NCBI GenBank assembly: GCA_040755155.1
Contig: JBFMBP010000124.1
Coordinates: 1-64,000, forward strand
Source: Candidatus Omnitrophota bacterium
GTDB lineage: Bacteria > Hinthialibacterota > Hinthialibacteria > Hinthialibacterales > Hinthialibacteraceae
DNA length: 64,000 nucleotides
Reading direction: 5' to 3'
Made by a program: the position numbers and the translations under genes. Under the pieces are notes generated by a model. That model had not been told where the DNA came from. It ran no database searches and saw only the letters and a list, made by a program, of their open reading frames with translations. Positions within the stretch are counted from its first letter, which is position 1, and every line of letters begins with the position of its first letter. Below are positions 1-7,211 of this stretch, piece after piece.

Positions 1-28
1 GTAACCTCACCTGTTCATCCGTGACCAT
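1..28 (-). CDS. istA: IS21-family transposase IstA, first codons only (cut by window edge)
   Basis: Only the first nine codons are inside the window; they read MVTDEQVRL on the minus strand, which matches the usual start of IS21-family IstA transposases. A strong ribosome binding site (AAGGAGG) lies just upstream of the ATG at 28. The adjacent 29-126 segment carries the tandem terminal repeats expected at an IS21 end, which supports the call. The body of the element lies to the left of the window, so whether it is intact cannot be judged. Confidence 0.6.
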
Positions 29-79
29 TCCAACCTCCTTCTTCGAGATTGGGATCACTTTATCTCGTCTCTTCAAACC

Positions 80-126
80 GGGAATTTTAATTGTCGTCAG
101 GAGGGAATTTTAATTGTCGCTGATCA
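80..126. repeat. Tandem terminal repeats of an IS21-type element
   Basis: A 17-base unit GGGAATTTTAATTGTCG occurs twice (80-96 and 103-119) with a 23-base period, followed by GCTGATCA. IS21-family ends carry multiple short terminal repeats that bind the transposase, and AT-rich units of this type lie between the IS tip and istA. The probable outer tip is near 119-126. The partner end is not in the window. Confidence 0.55.
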
Positions 127-227
127 GACGCCCTATTGAATGCCCGTTCCCGGCTCCGCCGGTGGTTGGATGTGAATGAATAGGCGTTTCAAGGAACAAA
201 CAGCATATTGCATGGTTATCATGTATA

Positions 228-402
228 CGCACACGCCGACAATACCCAGGTAGGTTTTTCGCTTCAATCTCTTTAAAACCAATGCAATCATAGCGAAAGT
301 CCTTTTTTCTCCCGTTTCAGGGTGGGTATCACGTGCGTGTGCGTCTTTTGCCAGGGTGGGTATCGTCGGCGTGTGCGTGGGTGGGTATCGTCGGCATGTG
401 CG
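228..402. repeat. Iteron-like GGTGGGTATCGTCGGCGTGTG repeats
   Basis: Three direct copies of a unit close to GGTGGGTATCGTCGGC followed by GTGTGCG lie at 320-343, 355-377 and 379-402. A fourth, inverted copy lies at 228-250. The direct copies overlap the 3' end of the winged-helix gene and so also encode its repetitive His/Asp/Thr/Pro tail. Repeats next to a replication-type winged-helix protein are typical of iterons; that role is inferred. The 126-328 stretch holds no gene I can support. Confidence 0.5.
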
Positions 403-877
403 ATAATTGTTTTTTAGGGACAGAGACGATGCCTTTACCTTTACCCAAAAAACCGCGTCGGACATCGCTTGAACGGCATTGAATAGGCGCATCGCCCGGA
501 CGCCATCGGATAAAGTCAGTGGACAGTGAATAGAGACTTTTGTCTTTTTCGAATGCTCCGCCCTGATGTTCAACCTTGATGAATCCCTTTGCCAGCAGTT
601 CGGAAAACCCACGCGCCGCGCGCGTCTTTGAAATGCCGTACCTAGCCAATTCTTTATACGTGAGTGAAAGTTTATTTTCGTCAACGCGCATCATCTCTTT
701 GATGCCCTTTTTTCCCGGACATCTTTTGAATTGTCTTTTACACAGAAACATCAACAGCATGACGGTGGAGCAACTCGAAACAATCGCCGACGTTCCTGAG
801 ACTCCCAGGCTAATGAATGCAGGACTGAGTAAATATCGGGTTTCAAAAAATGTCCCTTTGCCATATCCATCGGCCAT
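329..877 (-). CDS. Winged-helix replication/mobile-element protein
   Basis: About 182 residues. The start chosen is the ATG of MADGYGKG at 877, with GGAGATGATGG upstream; a TTG six codons earlier is possible. The middle contains a helix-turn-helix: LTYKELARYGISKTRAARGF, then a wing (residues GFIKVEHQGG) and a conserved-looking RWRPGD segment. Proteins of this shape are common in small integrative elements and plasmids, where they are usually annotated only as HTH or replication-associated proteins. The C-terminal tail is low-complexity because it is encoded by the direct repeats. It lies downstream of the split gene and excisionase on the same strand, so probably in one transcript. DNA binding is a fair inference; a role as replication initiator is a guess. 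Confidence 0.6.
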   Translation of the reverse strand: MADGYGKGTFFETRYLLSPAFISLGVSGTSAIVSSCSTVMLLMFLCKRQFKRCPGKKGIKEMMRVDENKLSLTYKELARYGISKTRAARGFSELLAKGFIKVEHQGGAFEKDKSLYSLSTDFIRWRPGDAPIQCRSSDVRRGFLGKGKGIVSVPKKQLSHMPTIPTHAHADDTHPGKRRTRT

Positions 878-891
878 TCCATCATCTCCAT

Positions 892-1251
892 TCAAGAAAT
901 GGAGAGTCGGTTTTCATGCTTGAAATGATGCGCATTTCCGGTATAATGTAGGGCATAAATGACTCTCCATTTCCGCCCGCGCCTGCCAGCCAGTAAGACG
1001 GGCGTTTTCTTTTTATCATCCACCCGGCAACGGACAACAACGCCGTCGCGTCCGTCTCTGTCCAAAATAATAGGCTGCGTAATATGCCAGGGCAAAAAAA
1101 AGCGCAATGATTGCCCTGTCGAACGATGGGGCTGTCATTGGCTTGCCCTGGACGCCAATTCAGCCCACACCCAATGAAACGCCTCAATATCCATAAACTT
1201 CGCTCCGATAACATGTTTTTCTGTATCCTGGTTATGGGGAGTCGCAGTCAT
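892..1251 (-). pseudogene. Small mobile-element protein split by an in-frame TGA
   Basis: An ATG at 1251 overlaps the stop of the excisionase gene (ATGA) and follows GGAGAG. It opens a frame of 38 codons (MTATPHNQDTEKHVIGAKF...) that ends at TGA 1137-1135. The same frame then stays open for 80 more codons, ending in a very protein-like stretch (residues GVVVRC, LLAGRRGRKWRVIYALHYTG, NAHHF) and stopping at 894-892, just before the winged-helix gene. The simplest reading is one protein of about 119 residues with one nonsense change, perhaps TGG to TGA. Restart at the TTG at 1107 or recoding is less likely, since neighbouring genes use TGA as stop. The family is not recognised beyond a basic, possibly nucleic-acid-binding protein. 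Confidence 0.55.
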
Positions 1252-1475
1252 TTTTCTCTCCGATCTTGCAAACTTATATTTTCTCGTTTGAGTGGCTGCA
1301 CGGTGTTTTTTACCAAAAAACTATCTAAATCTTCTTGAGAAAATCTTAAGCTTGCGCCGAGCTTTGAATAAGGAATTCGTTTCAGGTGGACCAAATTGTA
1401 AATCGATTTTTTTGACTTTTGTAAATAATCCCCCGCTTCTGAGATCGTCAACCAATTACGATAAGTCGGATTCAT
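1248..1475 (-). CDS. Excisionase-type helix-turn-helix protein (AlpA/HTH_17 family)
   Basis: 75 residues. The N-terminal half carries the MerR-like helix-turn-helix of excisionase and AlpA proteins: LTISEAGDYLQKSKKSIYNL followed by VHLKRIPYSKLGASLRFSQEDLDSFL, where the wing residue pattern (IPYSKLG..LRF) is characteristic. The family binds DNA bent at attachment sites and directs excision, or regulates the integrase. It sits upstream of the winged-helix gene and on the same strand as the recombinase. A perfect 12-base inverted repeat lies 81-117 bases upstream of its ATG and may be its operator. Its stop overlaps the start of the next frame. Confidence 0.8.
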   Translation of the reverse strand: MNPTYRNWLTISEAGDYLQKSKKSIYNLVHLKRIPYSKLGASLRFSQEDLDSFLVKNTVQPLKRENISLQDRREK

Positions 1476-1555
1476 GTTTTTTTTTTGCCTTTCCGATTAC
1501 ATTTTTGTGTTGCTTTTAAGTTCTTTTTGTAATTTAGCAGGGGGAAATAAAAATA

Positions 1556-1600
1556 ATATTCACCGAAATAAAGGCTTTACTTCGGTGAATATCGGTGAAC
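1556..1600. promoter_or_regulatory. Inverted repeat ATATTCACCGAA / TTCGGTGAATAT, probable operator
   Basis: A perfect 12-base inverted repeat (1556-1567 and 1581-1592) with a 13-base spacer is followed by a third half site, ATCGGTGAAC, at 1591-1600. It lies between the split gene at 1629-2300 and the excisionase-type HTH gene. The arrangement of three half sites is typical of a repressor operator or of arm sites for an excisionase/integrase. No T tract follows, so a terminator is less likely. Confidence 0.5.
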
Positions 1601-1628
1601 TTTTTAAAATTAGTTCATGTTGCGATGG

Positions 1629-2300
1629 TTATTTTTTTTGAGGGGCGCGAGAGAGGACATTATTGAGGGTATTATCGAGGATATTACCTTTTTTAGGTTT
1701 GCCACTATTCAACACTCGTTGTTTTACTGTCGCCAATTGCTTACGGTTGAACGGCTTTCCACTTTTATTTAAAAAACTGGACTCCACAAACGCATGGATA
1801 TTTATAGAGTCGGGAATGAATTTCTTTGCTATGAGTTCCTCGAATAAATAAACTAACTGATCTTCAGTTCCTAACCATACTATCTTTTCAAATTTACTTG
1901 ATGGCTGCGTTTTTTGGGACTCGGCATCGGAGGGTTCGTTCTCTTATTTTTGGACTTCAGATGAGGTTGGAGATTCGATCTTTTTGGGGAGACGCTCATC
2001 CAAATAGTCCAATTCTTTCTTTAGCAGATCGTTAAGTTCTCCGGCGCCGGTGAGCCAACAGCCGTATCCCGTAAATGCTTCACGTTCTACAAGATTGATA
2101 GCATTCAATAAGCATGAGTGCTCGAATTCGCGTTGAAAGTTTTCCGCAGATTGAATTTTATCCTGAACGGATGGAAGCGCATCCAACTGTTTCCTAAACG
2201 TTTTCCATGACGGTTCGTTTTGCCAAGTTAAACGTTGCGGTTTATTCTTTACCGATTTGATTCGTTCAATCATCTTGCCGATTATCTGTTGAGTTTTCAT
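1629..2300 (-). pseudogene. Mobile-element protein split by an in-frame TAA
   Basis: From an ATG at 2300 (AAGGGA upstream, overlapping the recombinase 3' end by 35 bases) a frame encodes 118 residues and stops at TAA 1946-1944 in a Ser/Pro-rich linker. The same frame continues for another 104 codons without a stop until 1629. The second part reads like a real domain: FEKIVWLGTEDQLVYLFEEL, a basic FNRKQLATVKQRVL segment and a polar end. The C-terminal part resembles the wing-like C-terminus of RteC-type proteins of integrative elements, but this is a weak resemblance. The whole is best seen as a gene of about 223 codons broken by one nonsense mutation; the first half may still be made. Confidence 0.5.
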
Positions 2301-3354
2301 GTCGTTTTTCCCTTTCGTAATTCAACCCGTTGACGGCTTGTTGCAAGTGGCTGGGGGCGAGGTGAGAATACAACCGCGTCGTTTCCGTGTTGGAATGTCC
2401 CAAGAGAGCCGCCACTGTATAAAGGGGAGTTCCGGCCATAACCAGGTGGGAAGCGAAGGTATGCCGCAACGTATGCGCCGTTACCTTCTGGTCTCCCGTG
2501 ATGGGAAGCCCGGCCAGTCTCACCAAACGATGAAACCGTTTCTTCATACCCTCATAACTGACGGATAAAATCAAGCCGTCAGGTTGGCCTTCCGCCCGCC
2601 GTTGAGACAAAAACGAGTCCAATTCATCATTGATGGGGATAACCCGCGCCCGCCGGGTCTTGGGCGTCCAATCCTGGCGGGGGGCAACGGTAATGGTTCG
2701 TAAATTCAGGTCAACATCCGCCCAACGCAAGGCTATGATTTCTCCCGCCCGCATTCCGCCAAATAAACCCAACATAACGAAGATTTCCAGTTCTTTGGAC
2801 AGTTGAGAAGCCGTCTCCCGCAAAACGAAAGCCTCTTCTTTGCTCAGAAAACGCAAACGACCACCCTGTTCTTGAAGTTTGGAAATAACGGGAATGCTGG
2901 AAACAGGAAGCATCTTCCAAACCGCTCCTTTTCGCAGCATGGGCAGCAAGCAATGATGGGTTTCGATATTGACGGTCCTGGGTTTCACCGATTTCAACCG
3001 TTCCCGCTGATAGGCTTCGATTCGAGAAACCGTGATTTCTTTGATAGGAGTATCCGCGCCGAAGAACGGAAGGATAAAATTTTCAAATAAAAGACGCTTG
3101 TTTTTCGCCCAACGGGGAGATTGGGTGGAATCGGAATGCTCAAGATATTTTTGGAGCAACTCGCCCAAAGTATGCCGCGCCCGTTGAGTCGGCAGGTCGT
3201 TAAACTCTCGCGCCTCTTCCACCTTGAACCGAGCAAGAACCTCCTGAGCGATTTTTTTCGATTCGGTTTTGGTGGATAATCGTTTCCACCTCCCCCCGTT
3301 CTTGTATTGAACGTACCAAATATTGCTGCCGGGTCTCTGTATCAGGCTCGCCAT
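2266..3354 (-). CDS. Tyrosine recombinase (integrase)
   Basis: 362 residues from the ATG of MASLIQRPG at 3354, preceded by GAAAGGAAATAGC; an upstream extension of the frame has no better start. The N-terminal arm (IWYVQYKNGGRWKR) is an AP2-like DNA-binding domain, then a SAM-like core-binding domain (about 60-150), then the catalytic domain. Catalytic residues are visible: Arg in GGMRAGEI, His and Arg in HTLRHTF, His in LLGHSN, and the nucleophile Tyr in TTRLYSHL near residue 329. It lies 222 bases from the 3' end of tRNA-Gly, the usual arrangement for an element integrated in a tRNA gene. It should catalyse integration and excision of the element lying to its left. Confidence 0.9.
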   Translation of the reverse strand: MASLIQRPGSNIWYVQYKNGGRWKRLSTKTESKKIAQEVLARFKVEEAREFNDLPTQRARHTLGELLQKYLEHSDSTQSPRWAKNKRLLFENFILPFFGADTPIKEITVSRIEAYQRERLKSVKPRTVNIETHHCLLPMLRKGAVWKMLPVSSIPVISKLQEQGGRLRFLSKEEAFVLRETASQLSKELEIFVMLGLFGGMRAGEIIALRWADVDLNLRTITVAPRQDWTPKTRRARVIPINDELDSFLSQRRAEGQPDGLILSVSYEGMKKRFHRLVRLAGLPITGDQKVTAHTLRHTFASHLVMAGTPLYTVAALLGHSNTETTRLYSHLAPSHLQQAVNGLNYEREKRHENSTDNRQDD

Positions 3355-3575
3355 GATTGCTATTTCCTTTCGTACACACGGAATTTTTGCATGTACACCC
3401 GATTTTTTGTTTACTACTTGGCGGGAAAAAAATGGTTGAAAATGAAAGAAAAAACAGTGCGTACCTAGAATTGTACACAATAATTTAGCGAAATGCAAGG
3501 GAATATCGAGAAATGGAAAGAAGAGTAGGTTTGGTTAAGTGGTTATTTTAGGGAAACTTAGGGAAATTTAAGGTA

Positions 3576-3650
3576 AGCGGGAGACGGGTCTCGAACCCGC
3601 AACCCTCAGCTTGGAAGGCTGATGCTCTGGCCAAATTGAGCTACTCCCGC
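3576..3650 (-). tRNA. tRNA-Gly (anticodon TCC), probable integration site
   Basis: The minus strand folds as a complete cloverleaf: acceptor GCGGGAG pairs with CTCCCGC, the D arm holds GCTC/GAGC, the anticodon arm TCAGC-CTTCCAA-GCTGA gives anticodon TCC (glycine), and the T arm GCGGG-TTCGAGA-CCCGT ends the molecule. CCA is not encoded. The 3' half faces the recombinase gene, so the element attachment core probably lies in the T-arm/acceptor region. No second copy of the 3' end is present between 1 and 3500, so the distal attachment site should be left of the window. From 3651 to 3914 no gene is seen. Confidence 0.93.
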
Positions 3651-3914
3651 ATAATACAATTTGAAAATTATGCTTCGCTTCAACGCGATGTCAAGCGATG
3701 CGTTTGGACTCTTGCGAGAAACTTGCTCATCTCAAAAGCATTTGATCGAAATACATATGTTGAATTGGCAATGCCAAAGCGTAAAATACTAAAAAAGCAA
3801 ACAACTAAAATCATTTTACCCGATTGAAAAAACAGTCGGTTTATTAATGGAGAAACCTACAGCGGACGCGTTATAGAATCGGCAAATTCTTCCGCCAACG
3901 TCAGAAAAATAATC

Positions 3915-4322
3915 ATGAAAATCATCGCCAACCTCATAATGTGCTTGCATTTTTTCTACGTTCTTTGCGTAGCCGTTCCGATCCTATTGATACTTATCGG
4001 CGCTTTCAGGAAGTGGAATTACGTGCGTAATTTTTGGTTCCGGTTGGTTCATTTCTCGCTCATCGGAATCGTGATCGCGCTGTCTGTTTTGGGATATCCC
4101 TGTCCATTAACCGTATGGGAAGATCATTACCGGCAATTAGGCGGTGAAAGCAGTTATTATCACGATTTTATGACCCATTGGATTTCAACTCTGCTCTATT
4201 ACGATTTCGAGCCTTGGCAATGTACGATATTTTATATCGCCGTCGGCGTTTTTTTGCTCTCGTTATTTTATCTTGTTCCGCCGCATTCACCCTTACGCAA
4301 ACCGCGGATTCCATCCAAATAA
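3915..4322 (+). CDS. DUF2784 membrane protein
   Basis: 135 residues with four predicted membrane segments (about 5-30, 45-65, 84-96, 102-122). The family signature is clear: an N-terminal HFFYVLCVAVPI helix, RNFWFRLVHF, a GYPCPLTVWEDHYR motif and a final PPHSPLRKP. DUF2784 proteins are small integral inner-membrane proteins of unknown function, and nothing here assigns one. It stands alone between the tRNA and the regulator gene, on the plus strand. Confidence 0.85.
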   Translation: MKIIANLIMCLHFFYVLCVAVPILLILIGAFRKWNYVRNFWFRLVHFSLIGIVIALSVLGYPCPLTVWEDHYRQLGGESSYYHDFMTHWISTLLYYDFEPWQCTIFYIAVGVFLLSLFYLVPPHSPLRKPRIPSK

Positions 4323-4504
4323 TCTTCCATTGGTTCGTCTATAGCGTTCGTTCGGCGATTTTCATTCTCCATGAAATCCGATACGGCGCTTGAAACCCGA
4401 GCGATCCGCCATACATTTATGGAAAGAATCGTCATACAATCGTTGCGAGAATTCCGATCGTTATATTTCTCTTCATTCTCGCTCAGGAAAATTGGGAAAC
4501 CGAT

Positions 4505-5878
4505 ATGCGTTATTTTATTTTAATCGCCGACGACGAGGTCAACAGCCGCGATGGATTGCGCAAAGCCTTGGAATCCAGCGAGCGGAAAGTCGAAACCGCC
4601 GCCGATGGCGCCGAAGCCTACGTCAAGTTCAAAAAACAGGGTTGCGACGTCCTCATCACTGACATCCGAATGCCGGAGATGAACGGCATGGAACTATTGA
4701 AAAAGGTGAAGGAAGAAGACCCTTCCGTGAGCGTCATCGTCCTCACCGCTTATGGCAGCATCGAGATGGCCGTCAAAGCCATGAAATTGGGGGCGTACAA
4801 TTATCTTACCAAGCCGGTTAATCTCGACGAGTTGGAAATTTTGGTCGAACAGACGCTGGAAAAGCGGCGCATCGAGTTGGAGAACGAATATCACCGCGAA
4901 AGCGTCCAACCCGCCGAGGGCGTCGAAGGCATCATTGGCAAAAGCGCGCCCATGCGGCAATTGATGGAACAGATTCGGCAAATCGCTCCATCCAAAGCGA
5001 ATGTCCTGATTACGGGAGAGACGGGAACCGGCAAGGAACTGGCGGCTCGCGCTATCCACGCCCTTAGCCCGCGCAAGGATCGCCTTTTCGTGCCCATCCA
5101 TTGCGCCGCGCTTTCGGAAAATTTGTTGGAAAGCGAACTCTTCGGCCATGAGCGCGGCGCCTTCACCGGCGCGATCAAACAGCGCAAGGGCCGCTTCGAG
5201 TTGGCCGACCGGGGAACGATTTTTCTCGACGAGATCAGCGAAATCAGCGAGAGCATTCAAGTCAAACTGCTGCGGGTGCTTCAGGAAAAAGAGATCGAAC
5301 GCGTCGGGGGCATGGAAACGATTACCGTCGATATCCGCATTCTCGCCGCCACCAACTCCGATTTGCAAAAATTGGTCAATGAAGGAAAATTCCGCGAAGA
5401 CCTATATTACCGATTGAAAGTCATTACGCTCGATCTTCCGCCCTTGCGCGAGCGTCCGGACGACATCCCTCTGCTTTCGACCGCCTTCGTCGACCGATTC
5501 GCCAAAGAAAACGGCAAGAAACCGTTCCTTATCGATAACGATTTGATTGCCCTTTTCCAGCAATATTCCTGGCCGGGCAATGTGCGCGAGTTGCAGGGCG
5601 TTATCGAAAGCATGGTCATCCTCGCTAAGGGGGATCGATTAAGAGGCGAAAATGCTCCTTTTGAGATAAGGCGCCTGGCAGAGCCGGAAGCGCCGCCGAT
5701 TCTCGCTGGAGAAGCCACCCTGGCCGAAATCGAAAAAAAAGTCATTCTACAAACATTGGAGAAATATGCGGGAAACCGTACTAAGACGGCGGAATCCCTC
5801 GGCATTGGACGCAGAACCTTAATCCGTAAGTTGCACGAATACGGCGTATCCAAATCTCCGGAGGACGATGAATCATGA
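4505..5878 (+). CDS. Sigma54-dependent response regulator, NtrC type
   Basis: 457 residues in three classic domains. The receiver (1-120) has the acidic pocket DDE, phosphoacceptor Asp53 in [17 protein letters not shown] and LTKPV. The AAA+ domain (about 143-365) has Walker A GETGTGKE (171-178), an intact sigma54-contact loop GAFTGA (218-223), Walker [10 protein letters not shown] and Arg fingers in FREDLYYRL. The C-terminus is a Fis-like helix-turn-helix ([20 protein letters not shown]). It should activate sigma54 promoters on phosphorylation. No histidine kinase is adjacent. Its stop overlaps the start of the sialidase-like gene by four bases (ATGA), so the two are translationally coupled. 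Confidence 0.95.
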   Translation: MRYFILIADDEVNSRDGLRKALESSERKVETAADGAEAYVKFKKQGCDVLITDIRMPEMNGMELLKKVKEEDPSVSVIVLTAYGSIEMAVKAMKLGAYNYLTKPVNLDELEILVEQTLEKRRIELENEYHRESVQPAEGVEGIIGKSAPMRQLMEQIRQIAPSKANVLITGETGTGKELAARAIHALSPRKDRLFVPIHCAALSENLLESELFGHERGAFTGAIKQRKGRFELADRGTIFLDEISEISESIQVKLLRVLQEKEIERVGGMETITVDIRILAATNSDLQKLVNEGKFREDLYYRLKVITLDLPPLRERPDDIPLLSTAFVDRFAKENGKKPFLIDNDLIALFQQYSWPGNVRELQGVIESMVILAKGDRLRGENAPFEIRRLAEPEAPPILAGEATLAEIEKKVILQTLEKYAGNRTKTAESLGIGRRTLIRKLHEYGVSKSPEDDES

Positions 5879-7050
5879 TGAAGAAATCCATTCGTATCGC
5901 AATCTATTTTGCAACAACGTTGACTCTTGCTTCCACGGGCGGAATGTCCGTTATAGCGGAGAATATCTCTTTGGATATTTTCGATCTTCCTTCCGCCAAC
6001 CATACGGTAGTGGCCGAGGGACAGGGTTATTTTCCCGTATTGAACCAAGCGGGAGGACGCCTCTTCGCTATTTTCCGCGCGGGAGGAGGCCACATCAATA
6101 TAGGCGGCGATCTCGTAGGCGCGTGGTCGGACGAGAATGGCTTGCAATGGTTTCCCCCTACGCCGATCGTCAGTTCCATCTATGACGACCGCAATCCCGC
6201 CGTAGGAATTACGCCAACTAAACGGATTGTCCTCGGCTATCACGAACAAGCGAGTTACAACGAAGAAGGAAAATGGGATCCCTCGCTCAAACGCGCGCGC
6301 GGAATGTATACATGGTCGGACGACGACGGCGCTACCTGGAATCAGCCTAAACCTTTCGGCGTTCCCGGCCTGGAAAGCGGCTCGCCTTACGGCCGCGTCG
6401 TATCGGGAACCGACGGAGTTTTACTGATGAATATTTACGGCCCGTTTACTGACAAAATTCCGGGAATGGCAAAAATCCGGCAGGACCGCGAAGATTACGC
6501 CTATCTCATCCGCTCCCAAGACAATGGCGCAACTTGGGGCGATCCCTCCCTCATTACGGAAGGCCACAACGAGACCACCCTATTGCCTCTCTCCAGCAGA
6601 CGAATTCTAGCGGCGGCCCGCTCGACGGGAATGCAGCGCGTCGACGTTTGCATGAGCGAAGATGGAGGCCGCGTTTGGAGTTCGCCGTTGCGCATCACGG
6701 GTCAGAGCCAACATCCAGCGGATTTGCTGCGCCTCTCCAACGGCTGGATTTTGTTGGCGTACGGCGACCGCAGCGTCGAAGCGAAAATGATTCATGGCGT
6801 CATTACGCGAGATGAAGGGCGCTCCTGGGACATCAATAACGACATCATTCTCTCCCGCCCCGTGCGCGGCGATTTCGGCTATCCCAGCGCCGTGTTGACG
6901 CCGAACGGAAAAATCGCCGTCATGTATTATTGCGCAGGCGACGCCAAAGATTACTACGACGGCAGCAAAGCGCTAGCCTATATGAATCTTTTCAACGAAG
7001 CCGATTTCATCAACGCTTATACGAATCTATTTCTTGGCGGAGCGAAGTAA
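5875..7050 (+). CDS. Secreted sialidase-like (BNR/Asp-box) propeller protein
   Basis: 391 residues with a signal peptide ([20 protein letters not shown], cleavage near residues 20-30). Five Asp-box motifs of the S-x-D-x-G-x-x-W type are visible: SDENGLQW, SDDDGATW, SQDNGATW, SEDGGRVW and TRDEGRSW, spaced as in the six-bladed sialidase propeller. Several arginines and a YYCAGDAKDYYDG segment are compatible with the GH33-like active site, but the catalytic set cannot be fixed by eye. Related proteins in uncultured bacteria are called exo-alpha-sialidase, and many act on other sugars. It is coupled to the response regulator by an ATGA overlap, which is odd for a secreted hydrolase and suggests the regulator responds to glycan-related signals. 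Confidence 0.8.
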   Translation: MMKKSIRIAIYFATTLTLASTGGMSVIAENISLDIFDLPSANHTVVAEGQGYFPVLNQAGGRLFAIFRAGGGHINIGGDLVGAWSDENGLQWFPPTPIVSSIYDDRNPAVGITPTKRIVLGYHEQASYNEEGKWDPSLKRARGMYTWSDDDGATWNQPKPFGVPGLESGSPYGRVVSGTDGVLLMNIYGPFTDKIPGMAKIRQDREDYAYLIRSQDNGATWGDPSLITEGHNETTLLPLSSRRILAAARSTGMQRVDVCMSEDGGRVWSSPLRITGQSQHPADLLRLSNGWILLAYGDRSVEAKMIHGVITRDEGRSWDINNDIILSRPVRGDFGYPSAVLTPNGKIAVMYYCAGDAKDYYDGSKALAYMNLFNEADFINAYTNLFLGGAK

Positions 7051-7057
7051 CAGCGAC

Positions 7058-7112
7058 AGGGAGACTTGGAGACTGGGTGACTTGGTGACTGGGTTCCAAT
7101 CCCCCAGTTTCC
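7058..7112. repeat. Short imperfect tandem repeat (GAGACTTGGAGACTGGGTGACT)
   Basis: The spacer downstream of the sialidase-like gene is built of repeated 8-9 base words related to GGAGACT and GGTGACT, ending in a short inverted CCCAGT. It is low-complexity spacer DNA with no coding frame. No terminator T tract is seen. The remaining spacer to 7211 holds only the upstream region of the next gene, which has the weak ribosome site GAAGGGAAAG. Confidence 0.45.
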
Positions 7113-7211
7113 TCTATGTTAATGTCTTAAAGTTTTAGGTTGGACTCAAACGAAGCGCAGCACTACGCCGTTATTGCCCGATAGAGAAACGCTCGAAGGG
7201 AAAGTTTTAAT

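Noticed and set aside
133-684. A 183-codon minus-strand frame overlapping the winged-helix gene
   Set aside because: It overlaps a better supported gene in another frame, has no ribosome site, and its composition (Cys, Arg and repeat-derived residues) is not protein-like.
3636-3827. Small plus-strand frame starting in the tRNA gene
   Set aside because: It begins inside tRNA-Gly on the opposite strand and shows no ribosome site or recognisable sequence.
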